In this document: one piece after another, positions 23,707 to 35,275 of the stretch
Layout of the letters: the number at the start of each line of letters is the position of its first letter
How positions within the stretch are numbered: position 1 is the first letter of the stretch
NCBI GenBank assembly: GCA_947623455.1
Contig: OX392527.1
Coordinates: forward strand, 9,916,001 to 9,980,000
Source of the DNA: Mimachlamys varia
Taxonomy: Eukaryota; Mollusca; Bivalvia; Pectinida; Pectinidae
Length of the DNA: 64,000 bases
Reading direction: 5' to 3'
Translations under genes and position numbers: made by a program
Notes under the pieces: model-generated
Told to the model about the DNA's origin: nothing
Seen by the model: the letters and a program-made list of their open reading frames with translations, nothing else
Databases searched by the model: none

Positions 23707-26700
23707 ACTACAATACCCAGGGGAAGGGACACCGGTACTACAATACCCAGGGGTAGGGGCACCAGGACTATAATACCCAGGGGTAGGGACACCAGTACTA
23801 TAATACCCAGGGGTAGGGGCACCAGTTACATAATACCCAGGGGTAGGGGCACCAGTACTATAATACCCAGGGGTAGGGACACCAGTACTATAATACCCAG
23901 GGGTAGGGGCACCAGTTACATAATACCCAGGGGTAGGGGCACCAGTACTGTAATACCCAGGGGTAGGGACACCAGTACTACAATACCCAGGGGTAGGGAC
24001 ACCAGTGCTATAATACACAGGAGTAGGGGCACCAGTTATATAATACCCAGGGGTAGGGACACCGTTACTACAATACCCAGGGATAAGGGCACCAGTACTA
24101 CAATACCCAGGGGTAGGGGCACCAGTACTACAATACCCAGGGGTAGGGACACCAGTACTACAATACCCAGGGGTATGGGGCACCAGTACTACAATACCCA
24201 GGGGTAGGGACACCAGTACTATAATACACAGGGGTAGGGACACCAGTACTATAATACCCAGGGGTAGGGACACCAGTACTATAATACCCAGGGGTAGGGA
24301 CACCAGTACTATAATACACAGGGGTAGGGACACCAGTACTATAATACACAGGGGTAGGGACACCAGTACTATAATACCCAGGGGTAGGGACACCAGTACT
24401 ATAATACCCAGGGGTAGGGACACCAGTACTATAATACCCAGGGGTAGGGACACCAGTACTATAATACACAGGGGTAGGGACACCAGTACTATAATACACA
24501 GGGGTAGGGGGCACCAGTACTATAATACACAGGGGTAGGGACACCAGTACTGTAATACCCAGGGGTAGGGACACCAGTACTACAATACCTAGGGGTAGGG
24601 GGCACCAGTACTACAATACCCAGGGGTAGGGACACCAGTACTACAATACCCAGGGGTAGGGGGCACCAGTACTACAATACCCAGGGGTAGGGACACCAGT
24701 ACTATAATACCCAGGGGTAGGGGGCACCAGTACTATAATACCCAGGGGTAGGGGCACCAGTACTACAATACCCAGGGGTAGGGGGCACCAGTACTATAAT
24801 ACCCAGGGGTAGGGACACCAGTACTATAATACCCAGGGGTAGGGACAGCAGTACTACAATACCCAGGGATAGGGACACCAGTACTATAATACCCAGGGGT
24901 AGGGACACCAGTACTACAATACCCAGGGGTAGGGACACCAGTACTACAATACCCAGGGATAAGGGCACCAGTACTACAATACCCAGGGGTAGGGGCACCA
25001 GTACTACAATACCCAGGGGTATGGGGCACCAGTACTACAATACCCAGGGGGAGGGACACCAGTACTGTAATACACAGGGGTAGGGGGCACCAGTACTATA
25101 ATACACAGGGGTAGGGACACCAGTGCTATAATACAAAGGGGTAGGGACACCAGTACTATAATACCCAGGGGTAGGGACACCAGTACTATAATACCCAGGG
25201 GTAGGGACACCAGTACTATAATACCCAGGGGTAGGGACACCAGTACTATAATACACAGGGGTAGGGACACCAGTACTATAATACACAGGGGTAGGGGGCA
25301 CCAGTACTATAATACACAGGGGTATGGGGCACCAGTACTATAATACCCAGGGGTACGGACACCAGTACTATAATACCGAGGTGTAGGGACACCAGTACTA
25401 CAATACCCAGGGGTAGGGGCACCAGTACTGTAATACCCAGGGGTAGGGACACCAGTACTGTAATACCCAGGGGTAGGGACACCAGTACTACAATACACAG
25501 GGGTATGGGGCACCAGTACTATATTACACAGGGGTATGGGGCACCAGTACTATAATATACAGGGGTAGGGACACCAGTACTGTAATACCCAGGGGTAGGG
25601 ACACCAGTACTACAATACCCAGGGGTATGGACACCAGTACTACAATACCCAGGGGAAGGGACACCAGTACTACAATACCCAGGGGTAGGGACACCAGTAC
25701 TACAATACCCAGGGGTAGGGGGCACCAGTACTGTAATACCCAGGGGTAGGGACACCAGTACTGTAATACCCAGGGGTAGGGACACCAGTACTACAATACC
25801 CAGGGGTATGGACACCAGTACTACAATACCCAGGGGAAGGGACACCAGTACTACAATACCCAGGGGTATGGGGCACCAGTACTATATTACACAGGGGTAT
25901 GGGGCACCAGTACTATAATACACAGGGGTAGGGACACCAGTACTGTAATACCCAGGGGTAGGGACACCAGTACTACAATACCCAGGGGTAGGGACACCAG
26001 TACTACAATACCCAGGGGAAGGGACACCAGTACTACAATACCCAGGGGTAGGGACACCAGTACTACAATACCCAGGGGTAGGGACACCAGTACTACAATA
26101 CCCAGGGGTAGGGACACCAGTACTACAATACCCAGGGGTAGGGGGCACCAGTACTACAATACCCAGGGGTAGGGACACCAGTACTACAATACCCAGGGGT
26201 AGGGGGCACCAGTACTACAATACCGAGGGGTAGGGACACCAGTTCTATAATACCCAGGGGTAGGGGGCACCAGTACTATAATACCCAGGGGTAGGGACAC
26301 CAGTACTACAATACCCAGGGGTAGGGGGCACCAGTACTACAATACCGAGGGGTAGGGACACCAGTACTATAATACCCAGGGGTAGGGACACCAGTACTAC
26401 ATTACCCAGGGGTAGGGACACCAGTACTATAATACCCAGGGGTAGGGACACCAGTACTATAATACACAGGGGTAGGGACACCAGTACTACAATACCCAGG
26501 GGTAGGGACACCAGTACTACAATACCCAGGGGTAGGGACACCAGTACTACAATACCCAGGGGTAGGGGGCACCAGTACTACAATACCCATGGGTAGGGAC
26601 ACCAGTACTACAATACCCAGGGGTAGGGGGCACCAGTACTACAATACCGAGGGGTAGGGACACCAGTACTATAATACCCAGGGGTAGGGGGCACCAGTAC

Positions 26701-27055
26701 TATAATACCGAGGGGTAGGGGCACCAGTACTACAATACCCAGGGGTAGGGGGCACCAGTACTATAATACCCAGGGGTAGGGACACCAGTACTATAATACC
26801 CAGGGGTAGGGACACCAGTACTACAATACCCAGGGGTAGGGACACCAGTACTATAATACCCAGGGGTATAGGGACACCAGTACTATAATACACAGGGGTA
26901 GGGACACCAGTACTACAATACCCAGGGGTAGGGGGCACCAGTACTACAATACCCAGGGGTAGGGACACCAGTACTATAATACCCAGGGGTAGGGACACCA
27001 GTACTGCAATACCCAGGAGTAGGGGCACCAATACTATAATACCCAGGGGTATGGG
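23707..27055. repeat. 30-bp minisatellite, ~110 copies (part 1 of compound array)
   Basis: Units of CCAGGGGTAGGGACACCAGT plus ACTATAATAC, with 31-bp variants in the G run (GGGGGCACC or TATGGGGCACC). The period is a multiple of three, giving apparent ORFs on the minus strand of up to 267 codons. The + strand has two runs of three to five G per unit. Confidence 0.97.
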
Positions 27056-27470
27056 GCATCAGTTTATTTACAATACACAGGGTAAGAGGGCACCAGTACA
27101 TTTACAATTCACAGGGTAAGAGGGCACCAGTACATTTACAATACACAGGGTAAGGGGGCACCAGTACATTTACAATACACAGGGTAAGGGGGCACCAGTA
27201 CATTTACAATACACAGGGTAAGGGGGCACCAGTACATTTACAATACACCGGATAAGGGGGCACCAGTACATTTACAATACACAGGGTAAGGTGGCACCAG
27301 TACATTTACAATACACAGGGTAAGGGGGCACCAGTACATTTACAATACACAGGGTAAGGGGGCACCAGTACATTTACAATACACAGGGTAAGGGGGCACC
27401 AGTACATTTACAATGCACAGGGTAAGGGGGCACCAGTACTTTTAAAATACCCAGGGTTAGGGGCACCAAT
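27056..27470. repeat. ~35-bp minisatellite, ~11 copies (part 2 of compound array)
   Basis: Units of GGGCACCAGTACATTTACAA plus TACACAGGGTAAGGG. It keeps the G-run and CACCAGTAC of the 30-bp units and introduces the CATTTAC segment of the 36-bp units, so it is a transitional form. Confidence 0.93.
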
Positions 27471-30400
27471 ACATTTACTACCATACCCAGGGTAAGGGGG
27501 CACCAGTACATTTATTATCATACCCAGGGGTAGGGGGCACCAGTACATTTACTATCATACCCAGGGGTAGGGGGCACCAGTACATTTATTATCATACCCA
27601 GGAGTAGGGGCACCAGTATATTTATTATCATACCCAGGGGTAAGGGGACACCAGTACATTTATTATCATACCCAGGGGTGGGGGACACCAATACATTTAC
27701 TATCATACCCAGGGGTAGGGGACACCAGTACATTTACTACCATACCCAGGGGTGGGGGCACCAGTACATTTACTACCATACCAAGGGGTAGGGGACACCA
27801 GTACATTTACTACCATACCCAGGGGTAGGGGACACCAGTACATTCACTACCATACCCAGGGGTGCGGACACCAGTACATTTACTACCATACCCAGGGATA
27901 GGGGGCACCAGTACATTTACTACCATACCTAGGGGTGGGGACACCAGTACATTTACTACCATACCCAGGGATAGGGGGCACCAGTACATTTACTACCATA
28001 CCCAGGGGTGGGGGCACCAATACATTTACTACCATGCCCAGGGGTGGGGGACACCAATATATTTACAACCATACCCAGGGGTAGGGGACACCAATACATT
28101 TACTACCATACCCAGGGGTGGGGACACCAGTACATTTACTACCATACCCAGGGGTAAGGGGCACCAGTACATTTACTACCATACCCAGGGGTGGGGGCAC
28201 CAGTACATTTACTACCATACCCAGGGGTGGGGACACCAGTACATTTACTACCATACCCAGGGATAGGGGGCACCAGTACATTTACTACCATACCCAGGGG
28301 TGGGAACACCAGTACATTTGCTACCATACCCAGGGATAGGGGGCACCAGTACATTTACTACCATACCCAGGGGTGGGGACACCAGTACATTTACTACCAT
28401 ACCCAGGGGTTGGGACACCAGTACATTTACTACCATACCCAGGGATAGGGGGCACCAGTACATTTACTACCATACCCAGGGGTGGGGACACCAGTACATT
28501 TACTACCATACCCAGGGGTGGGAACACCAGTACATTTACTACCATACCCAGGGATAGGGGGCACCAGTACATTTACTACCATACCCAGGGGTGGGGGCAC
28601 CAGTACATTTACTACCATACCAAGGGGTAGGGGACACCAGTACATTTACTACCATACCCAGGGGTAGGGGACACCAGTACATTCACTACCATACCCAGGG
28701 GTGCGGACACCAGTACATTTACTACCATACCCAGGGATAGGGGGCACCAGTACATTTACTACCATACCTAGGGGTGGGGACACCAGTACATTTACTACCA
28801 TACCCAGGGATAGGGGGCACCAGTACATTTACTACCATACCCAGAGGTGGGGACACCAGTACATTTACTACCATACCCAGGGATAGGGGGCACCAGTACA
28901 TTTACTACCATACCCAGGGGTGGGAACACCAGTACATTTGCTACCATACCCAGGGATAGGGGGCACCAGTACATTTACTACCATACCCAGGGGTGGGGAC
29001 ACCAGTACATTTACTACCATACCCAGGGGTTGGGACACCAGTACATTTACTACCATACCCAGGGATAGGGGGCACCAGTACATTTACTACCATACCCAGG
29101 GGTGGGGACACCAGTACATTTACTACCATACCCAGGGGTGGGAACACCAGTACATTTACTACCATACCCAGGGATAGGGGGCACCAGTACATTTACTACC
29201 ATACCCAGGGGTGGGGACACCAGTACATTTACTACCATACCCAGGGGTGGGGACACCAGTACATTTACTACCATACCCAGGGGTGGGGGGCACCAGTACA
29301 TTTACTACCATACCCAGGGATAGGGGGCACCAGTACATTTACTACCATACCCAGGGGTGGGGACACCAGTACATTTACTACCATACCCAGGGGTGGGGAC
29401 ACCAGTACATTTACTACCATACCCAGGGATAGGGTCACCAGTACATTTACTACCATACCCAGGGGTGGGGACACCAGTACATTTACTACCATACCCAGGG
29501 GTGGGGACACCAGTACATTTACTACCATACCCAGGGGTGGGGACACCAGTACATTTACTACCATACCCAGGGGTGGGGACACCAGTACATTTACTACCAT
29601 ACCCAGGGGTGGGAACACCAGTACATTTGCTACCATACCCAGGGATAGGGGGCACCAGTACATTTACTACCACACCCAGGGGTGGGGACACCAGTACATT
29701 TACTACCATACCCAGGGATAGGGGGCACCAGTACATTTACTACCATACCAAGGGGTGGGGACACTAATACATTTACTACCATACCCAGGGGTGGGGGGCA
29801 CCAGTACATTTACTACCATACCAAGGGGTGGGGACACTAATACATTTACTACCATACCCAGGGGTGGGGGGCACCAGTACATTTACTACCATACCAAGGG
29901 GTGGGGACACTAATACATTTACTACCATACCCAGGGGTGGGGGGCACCAATACATTTACTACCATGCCCAGGGGTGGGGGACACCAATATATTTACAACC
30001 ATACCCAGGGGTAGGGGACACCAATACATTTACTACCATACCCAGGGGTGGGGACACCAGTACATTAACTACCATACCCAGGGGTGGGGACACCAGTACA
30101 TTTACTACCATACCCAGGGGTGGGGACACCAGTACATTTACTACCATACCCAGGGGTAAGGGACACCAATACATTTACTACCATACCCAGGGGTAAGGGA
30201 CACCAATACATTTACTACCATACCCAGGGATAGGGGGCACCAGTACATTTCCTACCATACCCAGGGGTGGGGACACCAATACATTTACTACCATACCCAG
30301 GGGTGGGGGCACCAGTACATTTCCTACCATACCCAGGGGTGGGGACACCAATACATTTACTACCATACCCAGGGGTGGGGGCACCAGTACATTTCCTACC

Positions 30401-30690
30401 ATACCCAGGGGTGGGGACACCAGTACATTTACTACCATACCCAGGGGTGGGGGGCACCAGTACATTTACTACCATACCCAGGGGTAAGGGGCACCAATGC
30501 ATTTACTACCATACCCAGGGGTGGGGGCACCATTACATTTACCACCATACCCAGGGGTGGGGACACCAGTACATTTACCTCCATACCCAGGGGTAGGGGG
30601 GCACCAATACATTTACTATCATACCCAAGGGTAGGGGGTATCTGTACATTTACTACAATACCATGGAGTATGGGGCACCAGTACATTTCC
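27471..30690. repeat. 36-bp minisatellite, ~88 copies (part 3 of compound array)
   Basis: Units of CCCAGGGGTGGGGACACCAG plus TACATTTACTACCATA, with 37-bp variants (GGGATAGGGGGCACC). Variant order shows internal block copies: patterns at 28248 recur at 28868 (offset 620) and patterns at 27862 recur at 28701 (offset 839). Confidence 0.97.
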
Positions 30691-32222
30691 AGTTTGAGAA
30701 ACTGTTATTTTACACTGTTATGTCCCCAAGGAGACATATATTATCTTCATAAAATGTCACAATCAATTGCTTTTATGCAGAACTTAAACCATATACCACC
30801 TTTATAATTTCAATCAAGTATTAATCTAATAAATTGTCTAGCCTAAACGTTTGAAATCTGCATTGTTGGTGCTGTCAGAGTATGAGTAATAACCTTATAT
30901 CTGACATGGGTGTCTGCTTCACTGTCGAAGGGACCAGGCAAAGAAGGGACCATGTATAACTGACACTTCTGTCTAGTATATTTGAAAATATAGTCAGTAA
31001 GCTGTCATCTTGTGTATTTTAATTATGGATCCTTGAGAAAGACCCTTATTGCCAGCTAAAACAAAAATTATATATTTTTTATACAAATTGTGCTGTAGTA
31101 ACACATTTTTATAACAATGTGACACACCCACACACACATCAGTATAACTACATAAAGAACAAAGGCCTTACATTGCTTTGGGTGTTTACAGACGTACTGA
31201 CATTTTGAAGAAAGTTGCTTGTACAAATTCTCTTTGCAGACAAGTTCTCATTTGTTCAAGACAATCTTTCTGTTATTCTTTTTAACACTAAAGTTACAAT
31301 CTGTTGGAATTAACGTTTTGATTGAGAGGCAACTATTGTGTTAAAATATTAATATTGCCCAGTTTCAAAACTCCAGTGACTGTTTAATGGCCCATTGGCC
31401 TAGTTGTGCCCTTTTGATTTTGGGACCAATCAGGGAAACAAAATTGCTAACAAGCGACCATCTTTGATTTGGCGGTTAAAGACTTTCATTTTATTTCTTA
31501 AATAGAGGATTTTACATGAATGTCAATGTAATATGGAATTTATTAAACAAGTTCAATAATTTGATATGGCAAAAGCCTTAGGTGAGTGAGATGTTAAATT
31601 ATTTAATGAGTTTAATAAACTCAATATTACATTGAGATGAATCAACTCTCAAATTTATTTCCCTTTAAGAAAGGCAAATTTCTAATCTGACCGTACAAAT
31701 ATTACTATGAAGACAATCATGTAATGTTACAAGGGCTACTTTATGAAGGATGAAGTATTATTACACTATATATTGCTATACTTTATTCATGACTATGCTG
31801 GACTTTTGACGTATTAAAATGGTTCATGCAGTTATGTGATCACAGTTATTCTCAAATTTCATTAAATTAAGAGCAAATAAGAGGAAACAAGAAAAGAACA
31901 AATGGAAATCAAACATTTGTGGGCCTCGGGGTCCCTTTGGTATCTCTTGTTGAAATAAGAGAACACACACAATGGCAAAATTAATGAAAAAGTGACGGTC
32001 AGAACAGAGGACATAATACTCACCTGTAATATGGTGTTGTACATCTCACAAAATTAACATCGGTGTCAGTTTTCAAAGACACACTTTTCCAAATCTTGAC
32101 AATACTAATCGAATTCGATATTTTTGCTATCTAATTGTCAAGTTGACATTCATGTTACATGTAGTTCCATGGTTGATTGTTTATATCATAGTGGTATACA
32201 AGAATTCTTCTGTTTTGAGCAG
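30691..32222. other. Intron sequence, nothing coding recognised
   Basis: AT-rich; includes a foldback at 31521-31639 (listed separately). A 60-codon minus-strand ORF (31862-32044) has no recognisable feature. Confidence 0.6.
31521..31639. mobile_element. Foldback element, 119 bp
   Basis: The left arm (31521-31563, with CAATGTAATATGGAATTTAT and TAAACAAGTTC) is the inverse of the right arm (31596-31639, with TTTAATAAACTCAATATTAC). The loop is about 32 bp. Probably a small MITE or a palindromic fold; the type is inferred from structure. Confidence 0.6.
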
Positions 32223-32384
32223 AGTAACCGTGTGACACTAAAGATGGATGTATCCCACACAGACCACTCCCATGTGATAGGCAAGGGAGGTAACAACATC
32301 AAAAGGGTGATGCAGGAAACAGGCTGTCACATCCACTTTCCAGATTCAAACAGAGGCAACAATGTACAGGAGAAGAGTAACCAG
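32223..32384 (+). CDS. BICC1: BICC1 exon: first canonical KH domain (GKGG)
   Basis: The 162-nt exon has an acceptor TTTTGAGCAG and a donor CAG|GTAAGT. Its 54 codons begin SNRVTLKMDVSH. The RNA-binding GXXG loop is GKGG (residues 20-23 of the exon product), flanked by VI and NNIKRVM, followed by ETGCHIHFPDSN, the signature of Bicaudal-C KH domains. It is nearly identical to human BICC1 over its length, with a few substitutions in the GNNVQEK stretch. Phase 0 at both ends. This is the strongest single piece of evidence for the gene. Confidence 0.97.
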
Positions 32385-32497
32385 GTAAGTAGAGGGATTA
32401 CCTGTACTTAAGTATGTCCAAACCATTTGTAAATAGGCTGAGACTTTATTTAAATTTATATTTTATATCTATAATTATTTGTGTTAAGTAACCGTGA

Positions 32498-33146
32498 TCT
32501 ATCGGTACACTGTCTGGTACCATGAATGATCTTGACCTAGCATTATACTGGTACAGTGACCGACCTTGACCTGTCTGTAAACTGTCTGGTACAGTGACTG
32601 ACCTTGACCTGTCAGTACACTGTCTGGTACAGTGACTGACATTGACCTGTCAGTACACTGCTGGTACACATGACTGACCTTGACCTGTCAGTACACTGTC
32701 TGGTACAGTGACTGACCTTGACCTGTCAGTACACTGTCTGGTACAGTGACTGACATTGACCTGTCAGTACACTGCTGGTACACATGACTGACCTTGACCT
32801 GTCAGTACACTGTCTGGTACAGTGACTGACCTTGACCTTCCTGTACACTGTCTGGTACACTGACTGACCTTGACTTGTCAGTACACTGTCTGGTACCATG
32901 ACTGACGTTGACCTGCCTGTACACTGTCTGGTACGGTGACCCACCGTGACCTGCCAGTACACTGTCTGGTACAGTGACCGACCTTGACTTGTCAGTACAT
33001 GGTATGGTACAGTGACCGACCTTGACTTGTCAGTACACTGTCTGGTACGGTGACCGATCTTGTCCTGTCAGTACACTGGTATACAGTGACTGACCTTGAC
33101 CTTTTGATATACTGTCTTGTACAGTGATTGACCCTGACCTATCAGT
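32498..33146. repeat. ~38-bp minisatellite, ~16 copies
   Basis: Units of ACCTGTCAGTACACTGTCTG plus GTACAGTGACTGACCTTG, with shorter variants lacking CTGTCTG. It fills most of the intron between the GKGG exon and the next one. The minus strand carries CAAGGTCAGT in most units, which resembles a 5' splice site. Confidence 0.95.
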
Positions 33147-33179
33147 TCTGTGAATGATTTTAACTACTTCCCATTTTAG

Positions 33180-33233
33180 GTATCTATAGCAGGACAACCA
33201 GCAGGAGTAGAATCTGCTCGGGCACAAATTAGG
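33180..33233 (+). CDS. BICC1: BICC1 exon: VSIAGQPAGVESARAQIR, end of KH
   Basis: This 54-nt exon encodes 18 residues, VSIAGQPAGVESARAQIR, the last strand and helix of the first canonical KH domain; human BICC1 has VSIAGQPAGVESARVRIR. The acceptor is CCCATTTTAG and the donor AGG|GTAAGT, phase 0 on both sides. Its last 18 nt together with the donor are repeated in tandem just downstream (33234-33483). Confidence 0.96.
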
Positions 33234-33483
33234 GTAAGTGTATATACCAGCTCGGGCACAAATTAGGGTAAGTGTATATACCAGCTCGGGCACAAATTAG
33301 GGTAAGTGTATATACCAGCTCGGGCACAAATTAGGGTAAGTGTATATACCAGCTCGGGCACAAATTAGGGTATGTGTATATCCAAGCTCGGACACAAATT
33401 AGGGTATGTGTGTATACCATATCAGGCACAAATTAGGATATGTGTATATACCAGCTCAGGCACAAATCAGGGTAAGTGTATAT
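33216..33483 (+). repeat. 34-bp array of the BICC1 exon end plus 5' splice site
   Basis: Each unit is the last 18 nt of exon 33180-33233 (GCTCGGGCACAAATTAGG) followed by GTAAGTGTATATACCA. The real donor GT is at 33234 and copies follow every 34 bp (33268, 33302 and on), seven after the real one. The first three copies keep GTAAGTG, two have GTATGTG, one has lost the GT, and the last again has GTAAGTG. In frame, TAG at 33264-33266 precedes the first duplicate donor. Confidence 0.95.
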
Positions 33484-33486
33484 ACC

Positions 33487-34985
33487 CACGGGCTAGGGCA
33501 GGGCCCCAAAGGGAAAATTATCCTAAATTTCAAAATATTTATTCTCCAGACTCAGAGGTACTACAGCCGATTTCTCTACATGGATAGAAAAGTATACTAT
33601 AGTTTATATAGGGAAATAACACTTTTGGGAAGCCCCAAAGAGGAAATTTTACAAAATTTCAAAAATGTTCTTCTTGGCAGACTCATGGATAGAAAGATCA
33701 TCGTAGGTTTTAGTTAATTATGTCCCCCAAACGAATTGGGGGGACATATTGTTTTTGCTCGGTTTCTTATTATTATTATTATTTTTGTTTCTTCCACTTT
33801 CTTCCGTCGCGGAGGTTTCCGACCGTTTTCTCAAAAACTACTGGACGGATCTTCACGAAACTTCGCACACATACTCATTAGGGGCGGGGTGTGTGAAAAC
33901 GGGTTGTTTTTTCGCGACCGGAAGTCCAAGATGGCCGCCAGAGCTAATTTCCGGTTTTCAAAATTCAGTCTCCGATTTCAGTAAAAATTGGTACATGGGT
34001 GTTTTAAGGGATGCTGAATAACATGGTAACATTTTCGTAAAGTTTGGTTGCCACCGAAACGAAAATGGAGGCCTCTGATTGGTCGAAATTTATATATTGT
34101 CCGATTTCAATGAAATTTAATATATATGTGTAGTATAACACGAACAACATTGTCGTCACATCCGTTTCATGATTCGTCAACATGGCCGCTATTTCCTGGC
34201 TTCTGATTGGTCGAAATTTATATATTGTCCGATTTCAATGAAATTTAATATATATGTGTAGTATTACACCAATAACATTGTCGTAACCTCCGTTTCGTGA
34301 TTCGTCAACATCGCCGCTATATCCTGGCTTCTGATTGGTCGAAATTTATATATTGTCCAATTTCAATGAAATTTTATATATAACTGTAGTAGGACACCAC
34401 GGACATTGTCGTAACCTCAGTTTCGTGATTCGTCAACATGGCCGCTATTTCCTGGCTTCTGATTGGTCGAAATTTATATATTGTCCGATTTCAATGAAAT
34501 TTTATATGTAACTGTAGTAGGACACCACGGACATTGTCGTAACCTCCGTTTCCTAATTCGTCAACATGACCGCTGATATATGGGGTGTCAGCTATATTTC
34601 CATTGTGAGTTCATTGGGCTCATCAGTTCCGACCAAAGGGGTAGTTTGGGGGACATCTGTAATGGTACCCCATTACAATTAGCACTTGTTTGTAAATTTC
34701 AGTACCCCTGGGCTATCCATCTTCATCAGAGAGGGTCCTGGTAAAGTTTACTATAGTTTATATTTGGAAATTGACTTTTAAGGTATATTTTGTCCATATT
34801 CTTTGAGGAAACCATTCCTACTTGGTGACCATCATTTCAAAAGTTTTAGAATTCTTTTCCTGTAATGAAATAACAAATGTCATATTTCACCTAGTTAACA
34901 TGTTGATTTCATCATTACAATTGAGCTACCATACCTATAACATTACTCAGGTGACTACTAAGCCCTTGGGCCTCTTGTTTTTATT
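33487..34985. repeat. Dispersed repeat interrupted by a second element
   Basis: Starts GGGCTAGGGCAGGGCCCCAA and ends CAGGTGACTACTAAGCCCTT then GGGCCTCTTGTTTT. Two subunits with TACTATAGTTTATAT lie at about 33590 and 34750, now separated by the element at 33720-34656. Its tail matches the other GGGCCTCTTGTT repeats in this window. Confidence 0.65.
33720..34656. mobile_element. Non-autonomous element with ATGTCCCCCAAAC inverted ends
   Basis: The 13-bp ends ATGTCCCCCAAAC (33720-33732) and GTTTGGGGGACAT (34644-34656) are exact inverted copies. Inside are about four tandem ~125-bp subunits with TCTGATTGGTCGAAATTTAT, ATTGTCCGATTTCAATGAAA and CGTCAACATGGCCGCTAT. There is no transposase. I could not find a clear target duplication, so the outer limits may be slightly wider. 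Confidence 0.7.
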
Positions 34986-35162
34986 ATCAAAACACAAATT
35001 AGGGTTATTATATACCAGGTCAAACTTGTGACTCAGTTGTTTACTGTTCATTACTTGTGGCAATTAATGGACTTATTTAACTTTATTTTCACTGAAAATC
35101 AAATTTATTTTATACAGGTTTGTTTCAAATTAAGGAAACTTTGGTAACATTGGTTTGTTCAG

Positions 35163-35275
35163 AAGTTGTGACAAGTATTGTGATACGTATCATATCTTAA
35201 TCAATATATCGTGATATGTGTCATATCATAATCTATGTATAGTGATACGTATCATATCATAATCTATGCATACTA
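35163..35275. repeat. ~41-bp tandem repeat, ~2.7 copies
   Basis: Units contain GTGATACGTATCATATCATA plus ATCTATG; GATACGTATC is itself a palindrome. It abuts the next array. Confidence 0.8.

Noticed and set aside
23680..30686. Minus- and plus-strand ORFs with Pro/Gly/Tyr repeats resembling structural proteins
   Set aside because: Produced by 30- and 36-bp periods; 31- and 37-bp units break every frame and there are no flanking coding features.
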